Position numbers and translations under genes: made by a program
NCBI GenBank assembly: GCA_019739215.1
Contig: JAHHDR010000021.1
Location: 101,211 to 165,210 of the forward strand
Length of the DNA stretch: 64,000 bases
Reading direction: 5' to 3'
From: Rhizobium sp.
GTDB taxonomy: Bacteria; Pseudomonadota; Alphaproteobacteria; Rhizobiales; Rhizobiaceae
Notes under the pieces: generated by a model
Seen by the model: only the letters and a program-made list of their open reading frames with translations
The model's database searches: none
Told to the model about the DNA's origin: nothing
Part shown: positions 16,983 through 27,976 of the stretch, piece after piece
How positions within the stretch are numbered: the stretch's first letter is position 1
Layout of the letters: every line of letters starts with the position of its first letter

Positions 16983-17143
16983 GCGGCTTTCGCCTTGCGT
17001 TCTGTCTCGACGGTCAGGGCCTGTTCCTCGTCCTTCCGGGCCTGCGCCATCAACGCGGCCGCGAGCAGGTGGCGAGGTCCGATCGGACGATAGTTGGCCA
17101 GAAGCGCGTTAAGGTTTTCTTTACGGTTTTCAATCTTTTGCAT
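16979..17143 (-). CDS. Possible small protein of 54 residues
   Basis: A minus-strand frame starts at ATG 17141-17143 and stops at 16979-16981, overlapping the stop codon of the convergent LysE gene. The product starts MQKIENRKENLNALLANYRP and ends in a charged helix rich in Glu, Lys and Ala. A weak GGGA lies upstream. Codon use is like that of nearby genes (GCG, CTG, CGC frequent). No family is recognised. It is short, so chance is possible. Confidence 0.45.
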   Translation of the reverse strand: MQKIENRKENLNALLANYRPIGPRHLLAAALMAQARKDEEQALTVETERKAKAA

Positions 17144-17500
17144 TGTTGTCCCAATCCAGTTTATGAGCTTCCGCCCTCGCTTCCCTTATGCCTGTCTGAT
17201 TTGGACAAAAGCGTGACGCCGGGAAGGAAACAACGAGGTGATTTTCATATTACCGGTCTGTGCGGGGAAATCTGTTACGCATGTGACACAGTCCAGTGAC
17301 CGGGACGAACTTGCCGGGCCCAACTTGACTGCACCAGAAGAAAGCGCGATACAGGCGCCATGAAAACGACACTGTGCATTTGCCGGAACATTATTCGCTA
17401 GCGCACCCGCTGGCCCGGCCGTTTTCGTCTCCTGACAGACAAGAGCTCAAAACGCCCCGGACAGCCGGAGTGTCATCTTGTTGCAATTCGGGAGAGATCA
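17144..17500. other. Upstream region of cysS with a possible leader peptide
   Basis: This 357-base stretch between the small minus-strand frame and cysS is less GC-rich than its surroundings and should carry the cysS promoter. It contains a 13-codon frame at 17360-17401 encoding MKTTLCICRNIIR, with two Cys codons. Further downstream, CGTTTT at about 17421 and AAAACG at about 17449 could pair. No other feature is clear. Confidence 0.35.
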
Positions 17501-18910
17501 ATGGGCGATACGCCGGAACTCAGGCTCTACAACACGCTGACGCGGGAAAAGTCGGGCTTTGCGCCGATCGATCCCGACAATGTCCGCATGTATGTCTGCG
17601 GCCCGACGGTCTATGACTATGCCCATATCGGCAATGCCCGCCCGGCCATCGTCTTCGACGTGCTCTACCGGCGGCTGCGCCACCTCTATGGCGAGGCCCA
17701 TGTCAAATATGTCCGCAACATCACCGATGTCGACGACAAGATCAACGCGCGGGCGCTCCGCGACTATCCCGACATGGAACTCAATGCCGCCATCCGGCTG
17801 GTAACCGAAAAGACCTACGACCAGTACCAGAAGGACGTGAAAGCACTCGGCTGCCTGGCGCCCGACGTCCAGCCGCGCGCCACCGAGCACATTGCCAAGA
17901 TGGTCGAGATCAACCAGATGCTTCTCGACAAGGGCAACGCCTATATTGCCACCGGCGCCGAGGGCAGGGAGGTGCTCTTCGCCACAGGCTCGATGCCTGA
18001 CTATGGCCAGTTGTCGAAGCGCAAGCTCGACGAGCAGCAGGCCGGCGCCCGTATCGCGGTCGAGGGGCACAAGAAGAACCCCGGTGATTTCGTTCTGTGG
18101 AAAGAGTCCGCCGGCGACCAGCCCGGCTGGCATGCCAACTACCGCATCGGCGGCGAAACCGTCTCGATCCATGGCCGGCCCGGCTGGCACATCGAATGCT
18201 CGGCCATGTCGGCGGTGCATCTCGGCGAGACCTTCGACATCCATGGCGGCGGGCTCGACCTGATCTTCCCGCATCATGAGAACGAGATCGCCCAGTCGCG
18301 CTGCGCCTATGGCCACGACGTGATGGCCAATGTCTGGATGCACAACGGCTTCCTGCAGGTCGAAGGCAGGAAGATGTCGAAGTCCGACGGCAATTTCGTC
18401 ACGATCCATGAACTGCTGGAGACGGAAAAATTCGGCGGGCGGACATGGCCAGGCCCCGTGCTTAGGCTCGCCATGCTGATGACCCATTACCGTGAGCCGA
18501 TCGATTTTTCGCTCAAGCGGCTGGAGGAAGCGGAACGGCTGCTGGCGAAATGGCCGGAGGTTCAGGTGTCGAGCATTGGCCCGCATGAAAGCGTGGTCGC
18601 GGCGCTTGCCGACGACCTTAACACTCCGCTTGCAATCCAGGCGGTGCATGCCTTGGCCCAATCGGGCGATCCGGCCTATGCTGCAAGCGCCGCCCTTCTG
18701 GGTATCGCGCCGAAGAAAGTCGAGATCGCGGTCGCCATTGCCGAAGGCCTCGACGCCATCATCCAGATGCGGCTCGAAATGCTGAAGGCGAAGAATTTCG
18801 CCGAGGCCGACCGGATCCGCGAGGATCTGCTCGCCAAGGGCATCCAGCTCAAGGACGGCAAGGATGCGGCGACGGGCGAGCGGGTGACGACATGGGAAGT
18901 GAAGCGGTGA
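17501..18910 (+). CDS. cysS: Cysteinyl-tRNA synthetase
   Basis: The 469-residue class I enzyme charges tRNA-Cys. The zinc-site Cys in VCGPTVYD, the HIGN version of the HIGH motif ([12 protein letters not shown]), FVLWK, the GWHIECSAM zinc-ligand segment, HHENEIAQS and KMSKSDGN are all present and in order. The C-terminal anticodon region is normal. The ATG at 17501 follows a GGGAGA ribosome site. A possible Cys-containing leader peptide lies about 100 bases upstream. Confidence 0.98.
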   Translation: MGDTPELRLYNTLTREKSGFAPIDPDNVRMYVCGPTVYDYAHIGNARPAIVFDVLYRRLRHLYGEAHVKYVRNITDVDDKINARALRDYPDMELNAAIRLVTEKTYDQYQKDVKALGCLAPDVQPRATEHIAKMVEINQMLLDKGNAYIATGAEGREVLFATGSMPDYGQLSKRKLDEQQAGARIAVEGHKKNPGDFVLWKESAGDQPGWHANYRIGGETVSIHGRPGWHIECSAMSAVHLGETFDIHGGGLDLIFPHHENEIAQSRCAYGHDVMANVWMHNGFLQVEGRKMSKSDGNFVTIHELLETEKFGGRTWPGPVLRLAMLMTHYREPIDFSLKRLEEAERLLAKWPEVQVSSIGPHESVVAALADDLNTPLAIQAVHALAQSGDPAYAASAALLGIAPKKVEIAVAIAEGLDAIIQMRLEMLKAKNFAEADRIREDLLAKGIQLKDGKDAATGERVTTWEVKR

Positions 18911-18954
18911 TGTTATCTGGGGCATTGTGATAATGTCCTGAATGAGGTCAACCG

Positions 18955-19215
18955 ATGGAGGCGCTGATGGGTGTAGAACGACAGATACCGCTCGAACGCG
19001 ACGGCGACGGGCAGACGGTCCATATTCCGTTGGACCTGGCTTTGCCAGGTGAAGCCGCCGTCATCAGCAAATTGGGCGATGGTCTTTTCATTCGGCCCGC
19101 AGAGCAAAAGAAGACCTCGGATCTTCTGGATTGGCTGAAAACCATAGAGCCGTGGGACGAAGAGTTCCCCGATGTCGATGAAGGGCTGTTGCCTTTGGAA
19201 GACGTCGAGCTATGA
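18955..19215 (+). CDS. vapB: Antitoxin of a VapBC-type pair (AbrB/MazE-like)
   Basis: The 86-residue protein has an N-terminal swapped-hairpin DNA-binding segment (TVHIPLDLALPGEAAVISKLGDGLFIRP) typical of AbrB/MazE/VapB antitoxins. The acidic C-terminus (WDEEFPDVDEGLLPLEDVE) would wrap the toxin. The ATG at 18955 has GAGG seven bases upstream; a second in-frame ATG lies at 18967. Its end overlaps the toxin start by four bases (ATGA). Such antitoxins usually repress their own promoter, here in the 44 bases after cysS. Confidence 0.85.
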   Translation: MEALMGVERQIPLERDGDGQTVHIPLDLALPGEAAVISKLGDGLFIRPAEQKKTSDLLDWLKTIEPWDEEFPDVDEGLLPLEDVEL

Positions 19216-19637
19216 CCGCAGTGCAGTTCATGCTGGACACTAACATCATCTCCGAACTGATCCGCAATACAGAAGGTGCGGTTCAACAGGCGGTGAAGCG
19301 CGTGGGTACACCCGCGGTTTCGATCAGCTCGATTGTCGTTTCCGAACTGCGCTTCGGTTATTTGAAGCGAGGTTCGGACCGACTTGCCCAGCTCGTCGAA
19401 AATGTGATCGCGCGTGTGGAGGTGGTGTCCTACGACGCTGCGGCATCCGTTCACTATGCACAAATTCGTCAGTCGCTCCAGGCGGCAGGCAAGCCGATCG
19501 GTCCGGTCGATTTCTTCATCGCCGCGCACGCCCGCTCGCTCGACCTCACCCTTGTCACGGACAACATCCGCGAGTTCTCCCGTGTAAACGGACTGAAACT
19601 CGAAAACTGGATCGAACGGGGACCCTCCGATGTCTGA
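19212..19637 (+). CDS. vapC: PIN-domain ribonuclease toxin, VapC family
   Basis: The 141-residue protein has the PIN pattern: MLDTNIISELIR with Asp9, an SELRFG segment carrying the second acidic residue, and GPVDFFIAAHARSLDLTLVTDN with the later Asp residues. VapC toxins cut tRNA or rRNA when free of antitoxin; the target here is unknown. It overlaps vapB at its start and the first GFA gene by eight bases at its end, an unusually tight link to a non-toxin gene. Confidence 0.92.
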   Translation: MTAVQFMLDTNIISELIRNTEGAVQQAVKRVGTPAVSISSIVVSELRFGYLKRGSDRLAQLVENVIARVEVVSYDAAASVHYAQIRQSLQAAGKPIGPVDFFIAAHARSLDLTLVTDNIREFSRVNGLKLENWIERGPSDV

Positions 19638-20108
19638 TGCGCAGTCTTCAACTGGCGCCATGTCCGGCGGCTGCCAGTGCGGCGCCATTCGTTTTCGTGC
19701 CGGCAAGCTCGGCCGGCCCTCGATCTGTCATTGCCGGATGTGCCAGAAGGCGTTCGGCTCGTTCTTCGGTGCCTTCGTCACCGCCGACCAGGCCCATCTC
19801 GAATGGACGCGCGGCCAGCCGAACTGGTTCAAATCATCAAACAAGGTGCATCGCGGCTTCTGCGCCCGCTGCGGCACCCAACTCGCCTACCGCCATCCGG
19901 GCGGCATCGAACTGTCGATCGGCGCCTTCGACGAGGCGGAGACGCTCGAGCCCGAGGTGCAGGTCAACTTCCATCAGCGCCTGCCCTGGATCGACAAGCT
20001 GTTCGACAAGCCCAAGGTCGAGGGCGAGCCCTACGGCGCGTTCTTCGCCTCGATCGAGAGCTACCAGCATCCCGACCATGACACGGCGACCTGGCCGGAG
20101 GAGGAGAA

Positions 20109-20112
<4 letters not shown>
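19630..20112 (+). CDS. GFA family protein (zinc-binding, Mss4-like fold), copy 1
   Basis: The 160-residue protein shows the GFA cysteine pattern: CQC at 15-17, CHCRMC at 33-38 and CARCG in the middle. These bind zinc in the fold first described for glutathione-dependent formaldehyde-activating enzyme. The wider family has diverse and mostly unknown roles, so formaldehyde detoxification should not be assumed. It overlaps vapC upstream and the second GFA gene downstream by four bases. Confidence 0.9.
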
Positions 20113-21577
<1,465 letters not shown>

Positions 21578-21616
21578 GGGCAGGGGCCCGACATTTCAGA
21601 ATTCAGGACGACGACA

Positions 21617-23236
21617 ATGGCACGCGAACGCATCTATCTCTTCGACACGACGCTCCGGGACGGGCAGCAGACGCCCGGCATCGATTTTTCGGTCGAGGAC
21701 AAGATTTCGATCGCCAATATGCTGGATGCCTTCGGCTTCGATTATGTCGAGGGCGGCTATCCCGGCGCCAACCCGACCGACACCCGCTTCTTCGAAAAAA
21801 AGCGCACCGGCCGCGCGTCTTTCGTCGCCTTCGGCATGACCAAGCGCGCCGGAATCTCCGTCTCCAACGATCCCGGCATGTCCCTGCTTTTGCAGGCGAA
21901 ATCCGATGCGATCTGTTTCGTCGCCAAGAGCTGGGACTACCATGTCAGAGTGGCGCTCGGCTGCACCAACGAGGAGAACCTCGAATCCGTCGAACAGTCG
22001 GTGAAAGCAGCGATCGGCGCCGCTAAGGAGGCCATGGTCGATTGCGAGCATTTCTTCGACGGCTACAAGGCCAATCCGGATTACGCGTTGTCCGTCGCGA
22101 AAGCCGCCTTTGAAGCCGGCGCGCGCTGGATCGTGCTCTGTGACACCAACGGCGGAACCCAGCCGTCGGAGATTCGCGACATCGTTCAGGCCGTCATCGC
22201 ATCAGGCGTTCCCGGCGACCATCTCGGCATCCATGCCCATAACGACACCGGCCAGGCGGTCGCCAATTCGCTGGCCGCGATCGAAGCGGGTGTCCGGCAA
22301 GTACAGGGCACGCTCAACGGCATCGGCGAGCGCTGCGGCAATGCCAATCTCGTCACCATCATCCCGACGCTGGTTCTGAAGCCGGCTTATGCCGATCGCT
22401 TCGACACCGGCATCGATGCGGAAAAGCTGCAGGGCCTGACCCAGCTTGCCCACGCCTTCGACGAGTTGCTCAACCGCTCGCCGGATCACCAGGCGCCCTA
22501 TGTCGGTGCCTCCGCCTTCGCCACCAAGGCCGGCATCCATGCCTCCGCCCTGCTCAAGGATCCGCGCACCTACGAGCACGTGCCGCCAGAGACTGTGGGC
22601 AACCTGCGCAAGGTCATGGTCTCCGACCAGGGCGGCAAGTCGAATTTCATCAATGCGCTCAAGCGCCGCGGCATCGCCGTTTCCAAGGACGACCCGAAGC
22701 TCGACGCGCTGGTCTCGATCGTCAAGGAGCGTGAAGCCACGGGTTATGCCTATGAGGGCGCCGATGCCAGCTTCGAACTGCTCGCCCGCCGCACGCTGGG
22801 TTCTGTGCCGGAATTCTTCGCCGTCGAGGGTTTCCGCGTCATGGTCGAGCGCCGCTTCGACGCCAACGGCACCCTGAAGACCGTCTCGGAAGCCGTGGTG
22901 AAGGTTAGCATCGACGGCGAGATGACCATGTCGGTCGCCGAATCCACCCACGGCCCGGTCAATGCGCTCGACATCGCGCTGCGCAAGGATCTCGGCAAGT
23001 ACCAGTCCGAAATCGGTGATCTCGAGCTGGCCGACTTCAAGGTCCGCATCCTCAACGGATCGACCGCGGCCGTGACGCGCGTGCTGATCGAATCCACCGA
23101 TGCGACCGGCGCGCGCTGGTGGACCGTCGGCGTCTCCGACAACATCATCGACGCCTCGTTCCAGGCGTTGATGGATTCGATCGTCTACAAGCTGATGAAA
23201 AACCGCGAACAGGTCGGCCAGATCGCGGCGGAGTGA
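21617..23236 (+). CDS. cimA: Citramalate synthase
   Basis: The 539-residue protein belongs to the 2-isopropylmalate synthase/homocitrate synthase superfamily. The DTTLRDGQQTPG motif (10-21), HAHNDTGQAVANS with metal-ligand histidines, and GTLNGIGERCGNANL are all present. A full C-terminal LeuA-like allosteric domain follows (about 400-539). The extended FGFDYVEGGYPGANPTDT start and the overall length fit the cimA subgroup, which condenses acetyl-CoA with pyruvate on the threonine-independent route to isoleucine. Isopropylmalate synthase is less likely. Confidence 0.92.
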   Translation: MARERIYLFDTTLRDGQQTPGIDFSVEDKISIANMLDAFGFDYVEGGYPGANPTDTRFFEKKRTGRASFVAFGMTKRAGISVSNDPGMSLLLQAKSDAICFVAKSWDYHVRVALGCTNEENLESVEQSVKAAIGAAKEAMVDCEHFFDGYKANPDYALSVAKAAFEAGARWIVLCDTNGGTQPSEIRDIVQAVIASGVPGDHLGIHAHNDTGQAVANSLAAIEAGVRQVQGTLNGIGERCGNANLVTIIPTLVLKPAYADRFDTGIDAEKLQGLTQLAHAFDELLNRSPDHQAPYVGASAFATKAGIHASALLKDPRTYEHVPPETVGNLRKVMVSDQGGKSNFINALKRRGIAVSKDDPKLDALVSIVKEREATGYAYEGADASFELLARRTLGSVPEFFAVEGFRVMVERRFDANGTLKTVSEAVVKVSIDGEMTMSVAESTHGPVNALDIALRKDLGKYQSEIGDLELADFKVRILNGSTAAVTRVLIESTDATGARWWTVGVSDNIIDASFQALMDSIVYKLMKNREQVGQIAAE

Positions 23237-23280
23237 GGGCTGGCCTTCGTCGGCCGGTTCCAACTCGACATGCGCTGGTA

Positions 23281-24690
23281 TCAGAGCGCGAACTTGAAGT
23301 CTTCGGCCGTGAACAGGCTCAGCAGCATATCCTCGACAACGATTGACGTTGATCCGATTAGGTTGATGATCACGTCATCACCGGACTGCTTGGATAGAGA
23401 CAGCACGTCCTCGAGGCCGTAGAGGCCGAAGTCCCGGAGCGCAATCCTGTCATCGCCCTGGGTGAAGTCTGTGACCACGTCCCGGCCGTCGCCGAAGGAG
23501 AAACGGAAGACGTCCTTGCCGGCGCCGCCGGTCAGGATGTCGTTGCCGCTGCCGCCGGAGAGCTTGTCGCTGCCGCGGCCGCCGAACAGCCTGTCGGCGC
23601 CTTCGCCGCCGACCAATCGGTCCTGACCGGAGCGGCCGCGCAGCATGTCGTCGCCTTCGCCGCCGGAAAGCAGGTTGCGCGCCTGGTTACCTTCGATCGT
23701 GTCGTTGCCCGAGCCGCCGATGGCCGCCTCGATCAGCGAGCGCTCGTCGCCCTGATAGAGCATGGCATTGTAGATGTTGCCGCTGGCGTCATGGCCGCTG
23801 CCGAGATAGGCGGGTTGGTCTTCGCCGAAGCGGGAAGCCCCGCCGGCGCCGAGGTCGATCACGAGGTCGGTCGTGTAGGCCGAGAGGTCGTAGACATCCT
23901 TACCGCCGCCGTCCCAGATCGTCGCGAAGATCGCCGTACCGCCGGCATCGATGGCGATCTCGCCATTGACCAGCGTGTCGCCGCTTCCGGGTGTCCACTT
24001 GTAGACCGTGTCGCCTGAATTGGTGGTGAAGTCCGCGCCGTAGAGCGACTGCAGCGCTGCGATGTCGGCCATCATGTAGGTCTGCGGCGCGCTCCAGGTC
24101 GAGTAGCTGTAGGGACCGACATTGTCGCCGACATAGCTGCGATAGGTCATGATCGAATATTCGAGCGAGTCATATTCGGTCGGCAGTGCGGCAAACCCGG
24201 TCTGCGTCTCGTGGCCGTGCTTGAGGCCCAGCGCATGGCCGATCTCGTGCAGGATCGTGTGCCATGCATAATTGCCGGCCTGCGCATTGGTATAGTCGTA
24301 GTTCCTGCCGAACCAGAGATCTCCGGCCTGGTTGTAGGTACCGGGCATGTAGGCATAGGCGGTGGCGGGCGCATCCGACTGGCCGAAGCGAATATGCGCT
24401 GTCTTAGCGTCACCTGCAAAAATGTCGATCGCCGTGAAGCCCTCGACGGAAAATCCGTCATTGGCGGCGTTTCCGTCGGTTTGTTCCAGTGCAAACAGCG
24501 CTGCCGTCTGTTGTTCGGTGGTTGCCGCAGAGAAATTCTTGGCGGTCTCGTGTGTATAGTTATAGTCGGAAGCAAGTGCGGGGAATGCGTAGCTTATGGG
24601 ACCATCCCACTTGACGCCGTAAGTCACGCCATCGGCGAGGTTATCTCCAGAAGAGGTGATATTTTGTACTTGGTTACAATATCCGCACAT
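23281..24690 (-). CDS. Serralysin-type M10 metalloprotease with RTX repeats
   Basis: The 469-residue secreted protease has the zinc site HEIGHALGLKHGHE (His148, Glu149, His152, His158) and the Met-turn SIMTYRSY (Met181, Tyr183). The C-terminal half holds calcium-binding RTX nonapeptides (GGEGDDMLRG, GGEGADRLFG, GGSGNDILTG), and the extreme C-terminus is hydrophobic/acidic, as type I secretion signals are. There is no Sec signal, which agrees with export by an ABC-MFP-OMP channel. Such proteases degrade host or environmental proteins. No exporter or inhibitor gene is adjacent. Confidence 0.95.
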   Translation of the reverse strand: MCGYCNQVQNITSSGDNLADGVTYGVKWDGPISYAFPALASDYNYTHETAKNFSAATTEQQTAALFALEQTDGNAANDGFSVEGFTAIDIFAGDAKTAHIRFGQSDAPATAYAYMPGTYNQAGDLWFGRNYDYTNAQAGNYAWHTILHEIGHALGLKHGHETQTGFAALPTEYDSLEYSIMTYRSYVGDNVGPYSYSTWSAPQTYMMADIAALQSLYGADFTTNSGDTVYKWTPGSGDTLVNGEIAIDAGGTAIFATIWDGGGKDVYDLSAYTTDLVIDLGAGGASRFGEDQPAYLGSGHDASGNIYNAMLYQGDERSLIEAAIGGSGNDTIEGNQARNLLSGGEGDDMLRGRSGQDRLVGGEGADRLFGGRGSDKLSGGSGNDILTGGAGKDVFRFSFGDGRDVVTDFTQGDDRIALRDFGLYGLEDVLSLSKQSGDDVIINLIGSTSIVVEDMLLSLFTAEDFKFAL

Positions 24691-25090
24691 TTCTCTGCCC
24701 CGTCGGTGCCGATTGTTTCTCTCGGCTTGATGAGGGCAGTAAACACCAATAGATTTGAGGTACCGCTAAGATATACAGTAAAGCAGTTTTCAATCTGATT
24801 GCTCGAATTTTATCCTTTCTCGAAAGCGATCCGACATTGCGATCGGCGCGAGCGCCGCCAGTTCGAGCCAACTCGGCTGGAAACATCGGGATTTCAACGC
24901 TGTGGGCGCGTGAAGCGACGTGCGATCGGCCCGTCTGCACGTCGGCGGCGGGTTGCCGACCGGTGTCTCCTTGTGGGGCAGTCCGCCGTGCCGATCCGGG
25001 CTCGGCCGCTTCGCGCGCAATGGTCGGTGGCAACGAAAAAGCCCGGCGGGAGGTCCCGCCGGGCTTCGATTGTCTGTGTCTCGCCGTAGC
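24691..25090. other. Region between the protease and cadherin-like genes
   Basis: This 400-base gap holds the protease promoter: the first 100 bases upstream of 24690 are clearly AT-richer than the surroundings. Its far end holds the terminator of the cadherin-like gene. Short frames on both strands are not convincing, and I see no other feature. Confidence 0.5.
25034..25065 (-). terminator. Strong Rho-independent terminator of the cadherin-like gene
   Basis: AGCCCGGCGGGA (25040-25051) and TCCCGCCGGGCT (25054-25065) form a perfect 12-base stem with a two-base loop. On the minus strand the hairpin is followed by TTTTT at 25036-25040, right after the gene that ends at 25091. Confidence 0.9.
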
Positions 25091-27169
25091 TTAGAACATG
25101 AACATGTCGGCGGTCAGGTCGTCGATGTCGGCGCCCTTGATGAACATCGAGTTGCCCTGGTTGTCGACGATCTTCAGGCCCGACGCGGTGTCGGTGACGT
25201 GATTGTCGATCATGTCGTCGAAGTCCTTGATGCCCTTGGCCTTGGACATGTCGATCATGTCGCCTTCGGCACCGTCGAAGTCGAGGATCTTGTCCTTGCC
25301 CTTGGAGAACATGAAGGTGTCGGCGCCGTCACCGCCGATCAGCTTGTCGTTGCCCTTCTTGCCGTTCAGGACGTTGTCCATCGCGTCGCCTTCGAGCTTG
25401 TCGTTCTTCTTCGTGCCCTTCGGGTTCTCGGCCACGTCTTCCAGGTTGATCGTGAGTGACGCGTCGAAGGTCGAGCCGTCGCCTTCGGTCGCTGTCACGG
25501 TGATTTCGTAGGACGACTTGGTTTCGAAGTCGAGATCAGCGCCGTCGGCAACCACCAGCTTGCCATCGACGATGGCGAAGGAGGCGTTGTCCGGGTCGGT
25601 GTTGCCGAGCGCGAAGGTCAGCGCCACGCCGTTGCCATCGACACCCGAGAGAGCGCCGACTTCAACGCCGGCAGCGGAGTTTTCCGCCACGCTGTCGTCG
25701 GACAGCAGGACGAGGGGGTTGGCAGCATCCGTCACGGCGATGTTGAACGTGTCGCTGACGGAGGCGCCGGACGTGTCGGTGGCGAACACGGTCACCGAGA
25801 CGGGACCTGCTGTCGGCGGGGTGCCGGTGAAGGTGCCGCTGGTGGCGTTGAACGACAGCCAGGCCGGCAGCGCGCCGGTGCTCAGCGTCAGGAAGTCACC
25901 GTCGAAATCGGTGAAGGTGCCGCCCGGAATGCTGAAGCTGAAGGCCACGCCGGACAGACCGGCCTGGTCGTCGATCGGATCGGTCACAACAGGCGCTTCG
26001 TTGACGTCGGTCAGCGTGACCGCGATCTTCTGGGTGCCGGTCGATGCGCCTTCGTCGTCCACGGCCACGATGTCGAAGAAGCCGGTGCCGGAGCCGGCGC
26101 CATTATGGACATACTGCACGAGGTTGGCCTTCACATCCGCCAGCGTGAAGGTCGTCTGGACGACGCCGCCGACAGTGATCGTGCCGCTCTCGATGTTGGA
26201 GACCGTGTAGGTCAGTTCGGTGTCGCCATCGGTCGCGTCTTCATCGCTCACGCCAATGTCGTCAAAGGTCAGCGTGATCGCAGCACCTTCGAGACCGAGC
26301 ACGGGGCCCGTGTGTTCGAAGACGGGGGCGTCGTTCTTGTCGTTGACGGTGATGTCGAACTTCTGGATGACGAATTTGCCGCCTTCATCAATGGACTTGA
26401 CGAAGACCGGCACGGGCGAGCCACCTTCGTAATCAAGCGTCTCGCCGTCCTTGAGCTTGAGTTCGCCGGTGGCGTCGTCGATCTGGAACTTTGTGGAGAC
26501 CACGGCTGTGCCGGCCATGTCGGCGACGATCTCGTAGTCGAAATCGCCGTCGATGGTGTTGTCGTCGTCGGTGGTAAGGAAACCGATGGTCGCGCCGGCA
26601 GCATTCTCGTTGACGTCGCTGTTGTCCAGCGCGATCACTGTGGGTGCCGAGTTGGGGATTTCAACGGTAACCGTTGCAGTGGCAACAGGGTTGACCGACT
26701 GGTTACCACTGTCCGTGAGCTTGAAGATGTCAACTGACCGTGTGCCAGGAATGAGTGTACCGCCGGTCTTGTAACCAATATTGTCAATAAGAGTGTTCAG
26801 CGATCCTGTTTCCCACAAGAAGCCTGATTGAACGGCAGGGGACATGAAAAGGCTGCTGAGCGTCACAGTGGCCACATTGCCGTCTATTGATACCGAATAA
26901 TATTCTCCGTCATCAAATAGGTACCCGCCCGGCAAGCTGATTTGCTTGTTGCCATCTGATCCAACAGAAATATCAATCTCAATACCATTTACAATGAGTT
27001 TGTCGCCGGCGCCGAAGTCGGTAATCTTGATCTGGAGATCGGTGAAATTCTGGCCACTGTCATTGGTACTAGAATTGGTGACATCGAACAGTCCCACCGC
27101 GCCGGTGGCCTGGTTGGCGGCATTCAAAGTTGCATTGTTCACTGTCGCGTTAAGGCTTGGGGCAGTCAT
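25091..27169 (-). CDS. Large cadherin-like/RTX-type secreted protein, probable adhesin
   Basis: The 692-residue protein has no Sec signal. Its N-terminal 170 residues are Asn/Thr/Ser-rich and lower in GC than the rest. Cadherin-like repeats follow (APTVIALDNSDVNENAAGA; APVFEHTGPVLGLEGAA), then a putative Ig-like domain (PIDDQAGLSGVAFSFSIPGG...FTGTPPTAG) and another cadherin-like repeat (DDSVAENSAAGVEVGALSG). One RTX-like block with Lys instead of the usual small residues (GKKGNDKLIGGDGADTF) precedes a C-terminal segment ending DDLTADMFMF, which fits a type I secretion signal. Probable surface adhesin or matrix protein; ligand unknown. Confidence 0.88.
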   Translation of the reverse strand: MTAPSLNATVNNATLNAANQATGAVGLFDVTNSSTNDSGQNFTDLQIKITDFGAGDKLIVNGIEIDISVGSDGNKQISLPGGYLFDDGEYYSVSIDGNVATVTLSSLFMSPAVQSGFLWETGSLNTLIDNIGYKTGGTLIPGTRSVDIFKLTDSGNQSVNPVATATVTVEIPNSAPTVIALDNSDVNENAAGATIGFLTTDDDNTIDGDFDYEIVADMAGTAVVSTKFQIDDATGELKLKDGETLDYEGGSPVPVFVKSIDEGGKFVIQKFDITVNDKNDAPVFEHTGPVLGLEGAAITLTFDDIGVSDEDATDGDTELTYTVSNIESGTITVGGVVQTTFTLADVKANLVQYVHNGAGSGTGFFDIVAVDDEGASTGTQKIAVTLTDVNEAPVVTDPIDDQAGLSGVAFSFSIPGGTFTDFDGDFLTLSTGALPAWLSFNATSGTFTGTPPTAGPVSVTVFATDTSGASVSDTFNIAVTDAANPLVLLSDDSVAENSAAGVEVGALSGVDGNGVALTFALGNTDPDNASFAIVDGKLVVADGADLDFETKSSYEITVTATEGDGSTFDASLTINLEDVAENPKGTKKNDKLEGDAMDNVLNGKKGNDKLIGGDGADTFMFSKGKDKILDFDGAEGDMIDMSKAKGIKDFDDMIDNHVTDTASGLKIVDNQGNSMFIKGADIDDLTADMFMF

Positions 27170-27821
27170 TTTCGTCTCCCTTGGGTCTCGACTTCATTAC
27201 TCGATCTCGCGCGAGTTGGGCTATTTAGCTCGACTTGCAAGCACCAGATCTGTCTGCATATCATTCCAGGGCCGCACTCTTCTTGGTGCCGGCCTTGATG
27301 ACGACTACTTGCCCCAGGCGGCGGCAAAAGTAAAGACTTCGTTAAACCCCGCTTACAGCCTGCATACATGACCTTTGCTCCGGTTTTGGAAAGACAATCC
27401 CCAAAAACCGAAAAATCAGCGTTATATTACTTGTTTTTCTGCGAAAATCGTAGGTCTGCTAGTTAACCATTCCTGAATATAACCCTTATGGCGTACCGCC
27501 CTGTCCACAGGGACCGCAGGCTGTGCCGGCGTGAAGCGTGCAGTTTTGGCACGATCGTTACAAAAAAGGTCAATCCGGAAAGCGGCTGGCGCCACCCGGA
27601 CGCGCCGCTCAGAGCCCCCGAGAGGGCCGGGAACGGCAGGGCCGGGAGCCTGCGGGGTGCGATCCGGCCCCGCCGCCGAAGCCCTTCCGCCCCGCGCGAC
27701 GGACTTTCCCTCGCGCGCCACGGCAGGCGCCGGATGAGCGAAGCCGGGGCAGCGCCGGCCCGTCTTCCGGCAGCGGCGATGAAGAGCCTCCGGAGAGCGG
27801 CCCCTATAGAGAGTGGAAACA

Positions 27822-27839
27822 CGCGCTCGCGCGAGCGCG
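27822..27839. repeat. 18-base perfect palindrome of CG steps
   Basis: CGCGCTCGCGCGAGCGCG equals its own reverse complement and runs into further alternating GC. It could form a cruciform or left-handed DNA, but could also be a chance product of very high GC. Confidence 0.5.
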
Positions 27840-27976
27840 CGCGTGAGGCACCACCGGTTTCGCCCGCCCGGAGGCTGCCCGCGGAGATCCGGAGCTATCC
27901 CGGACTGCCCGGCCGCGATCCGGGGCGTTTGCCGGCGGCTGTCCGGGCGCGCCGGGCCGTCCCACCGCCGCCGGCA

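Noticed and set aside
17498..18925. Minus-strand frame of 475 codons opposite cysS
   Set aside because: Exact antisense of an intact cysS with all catalytic motifs; no ribosome site or family resemblance.
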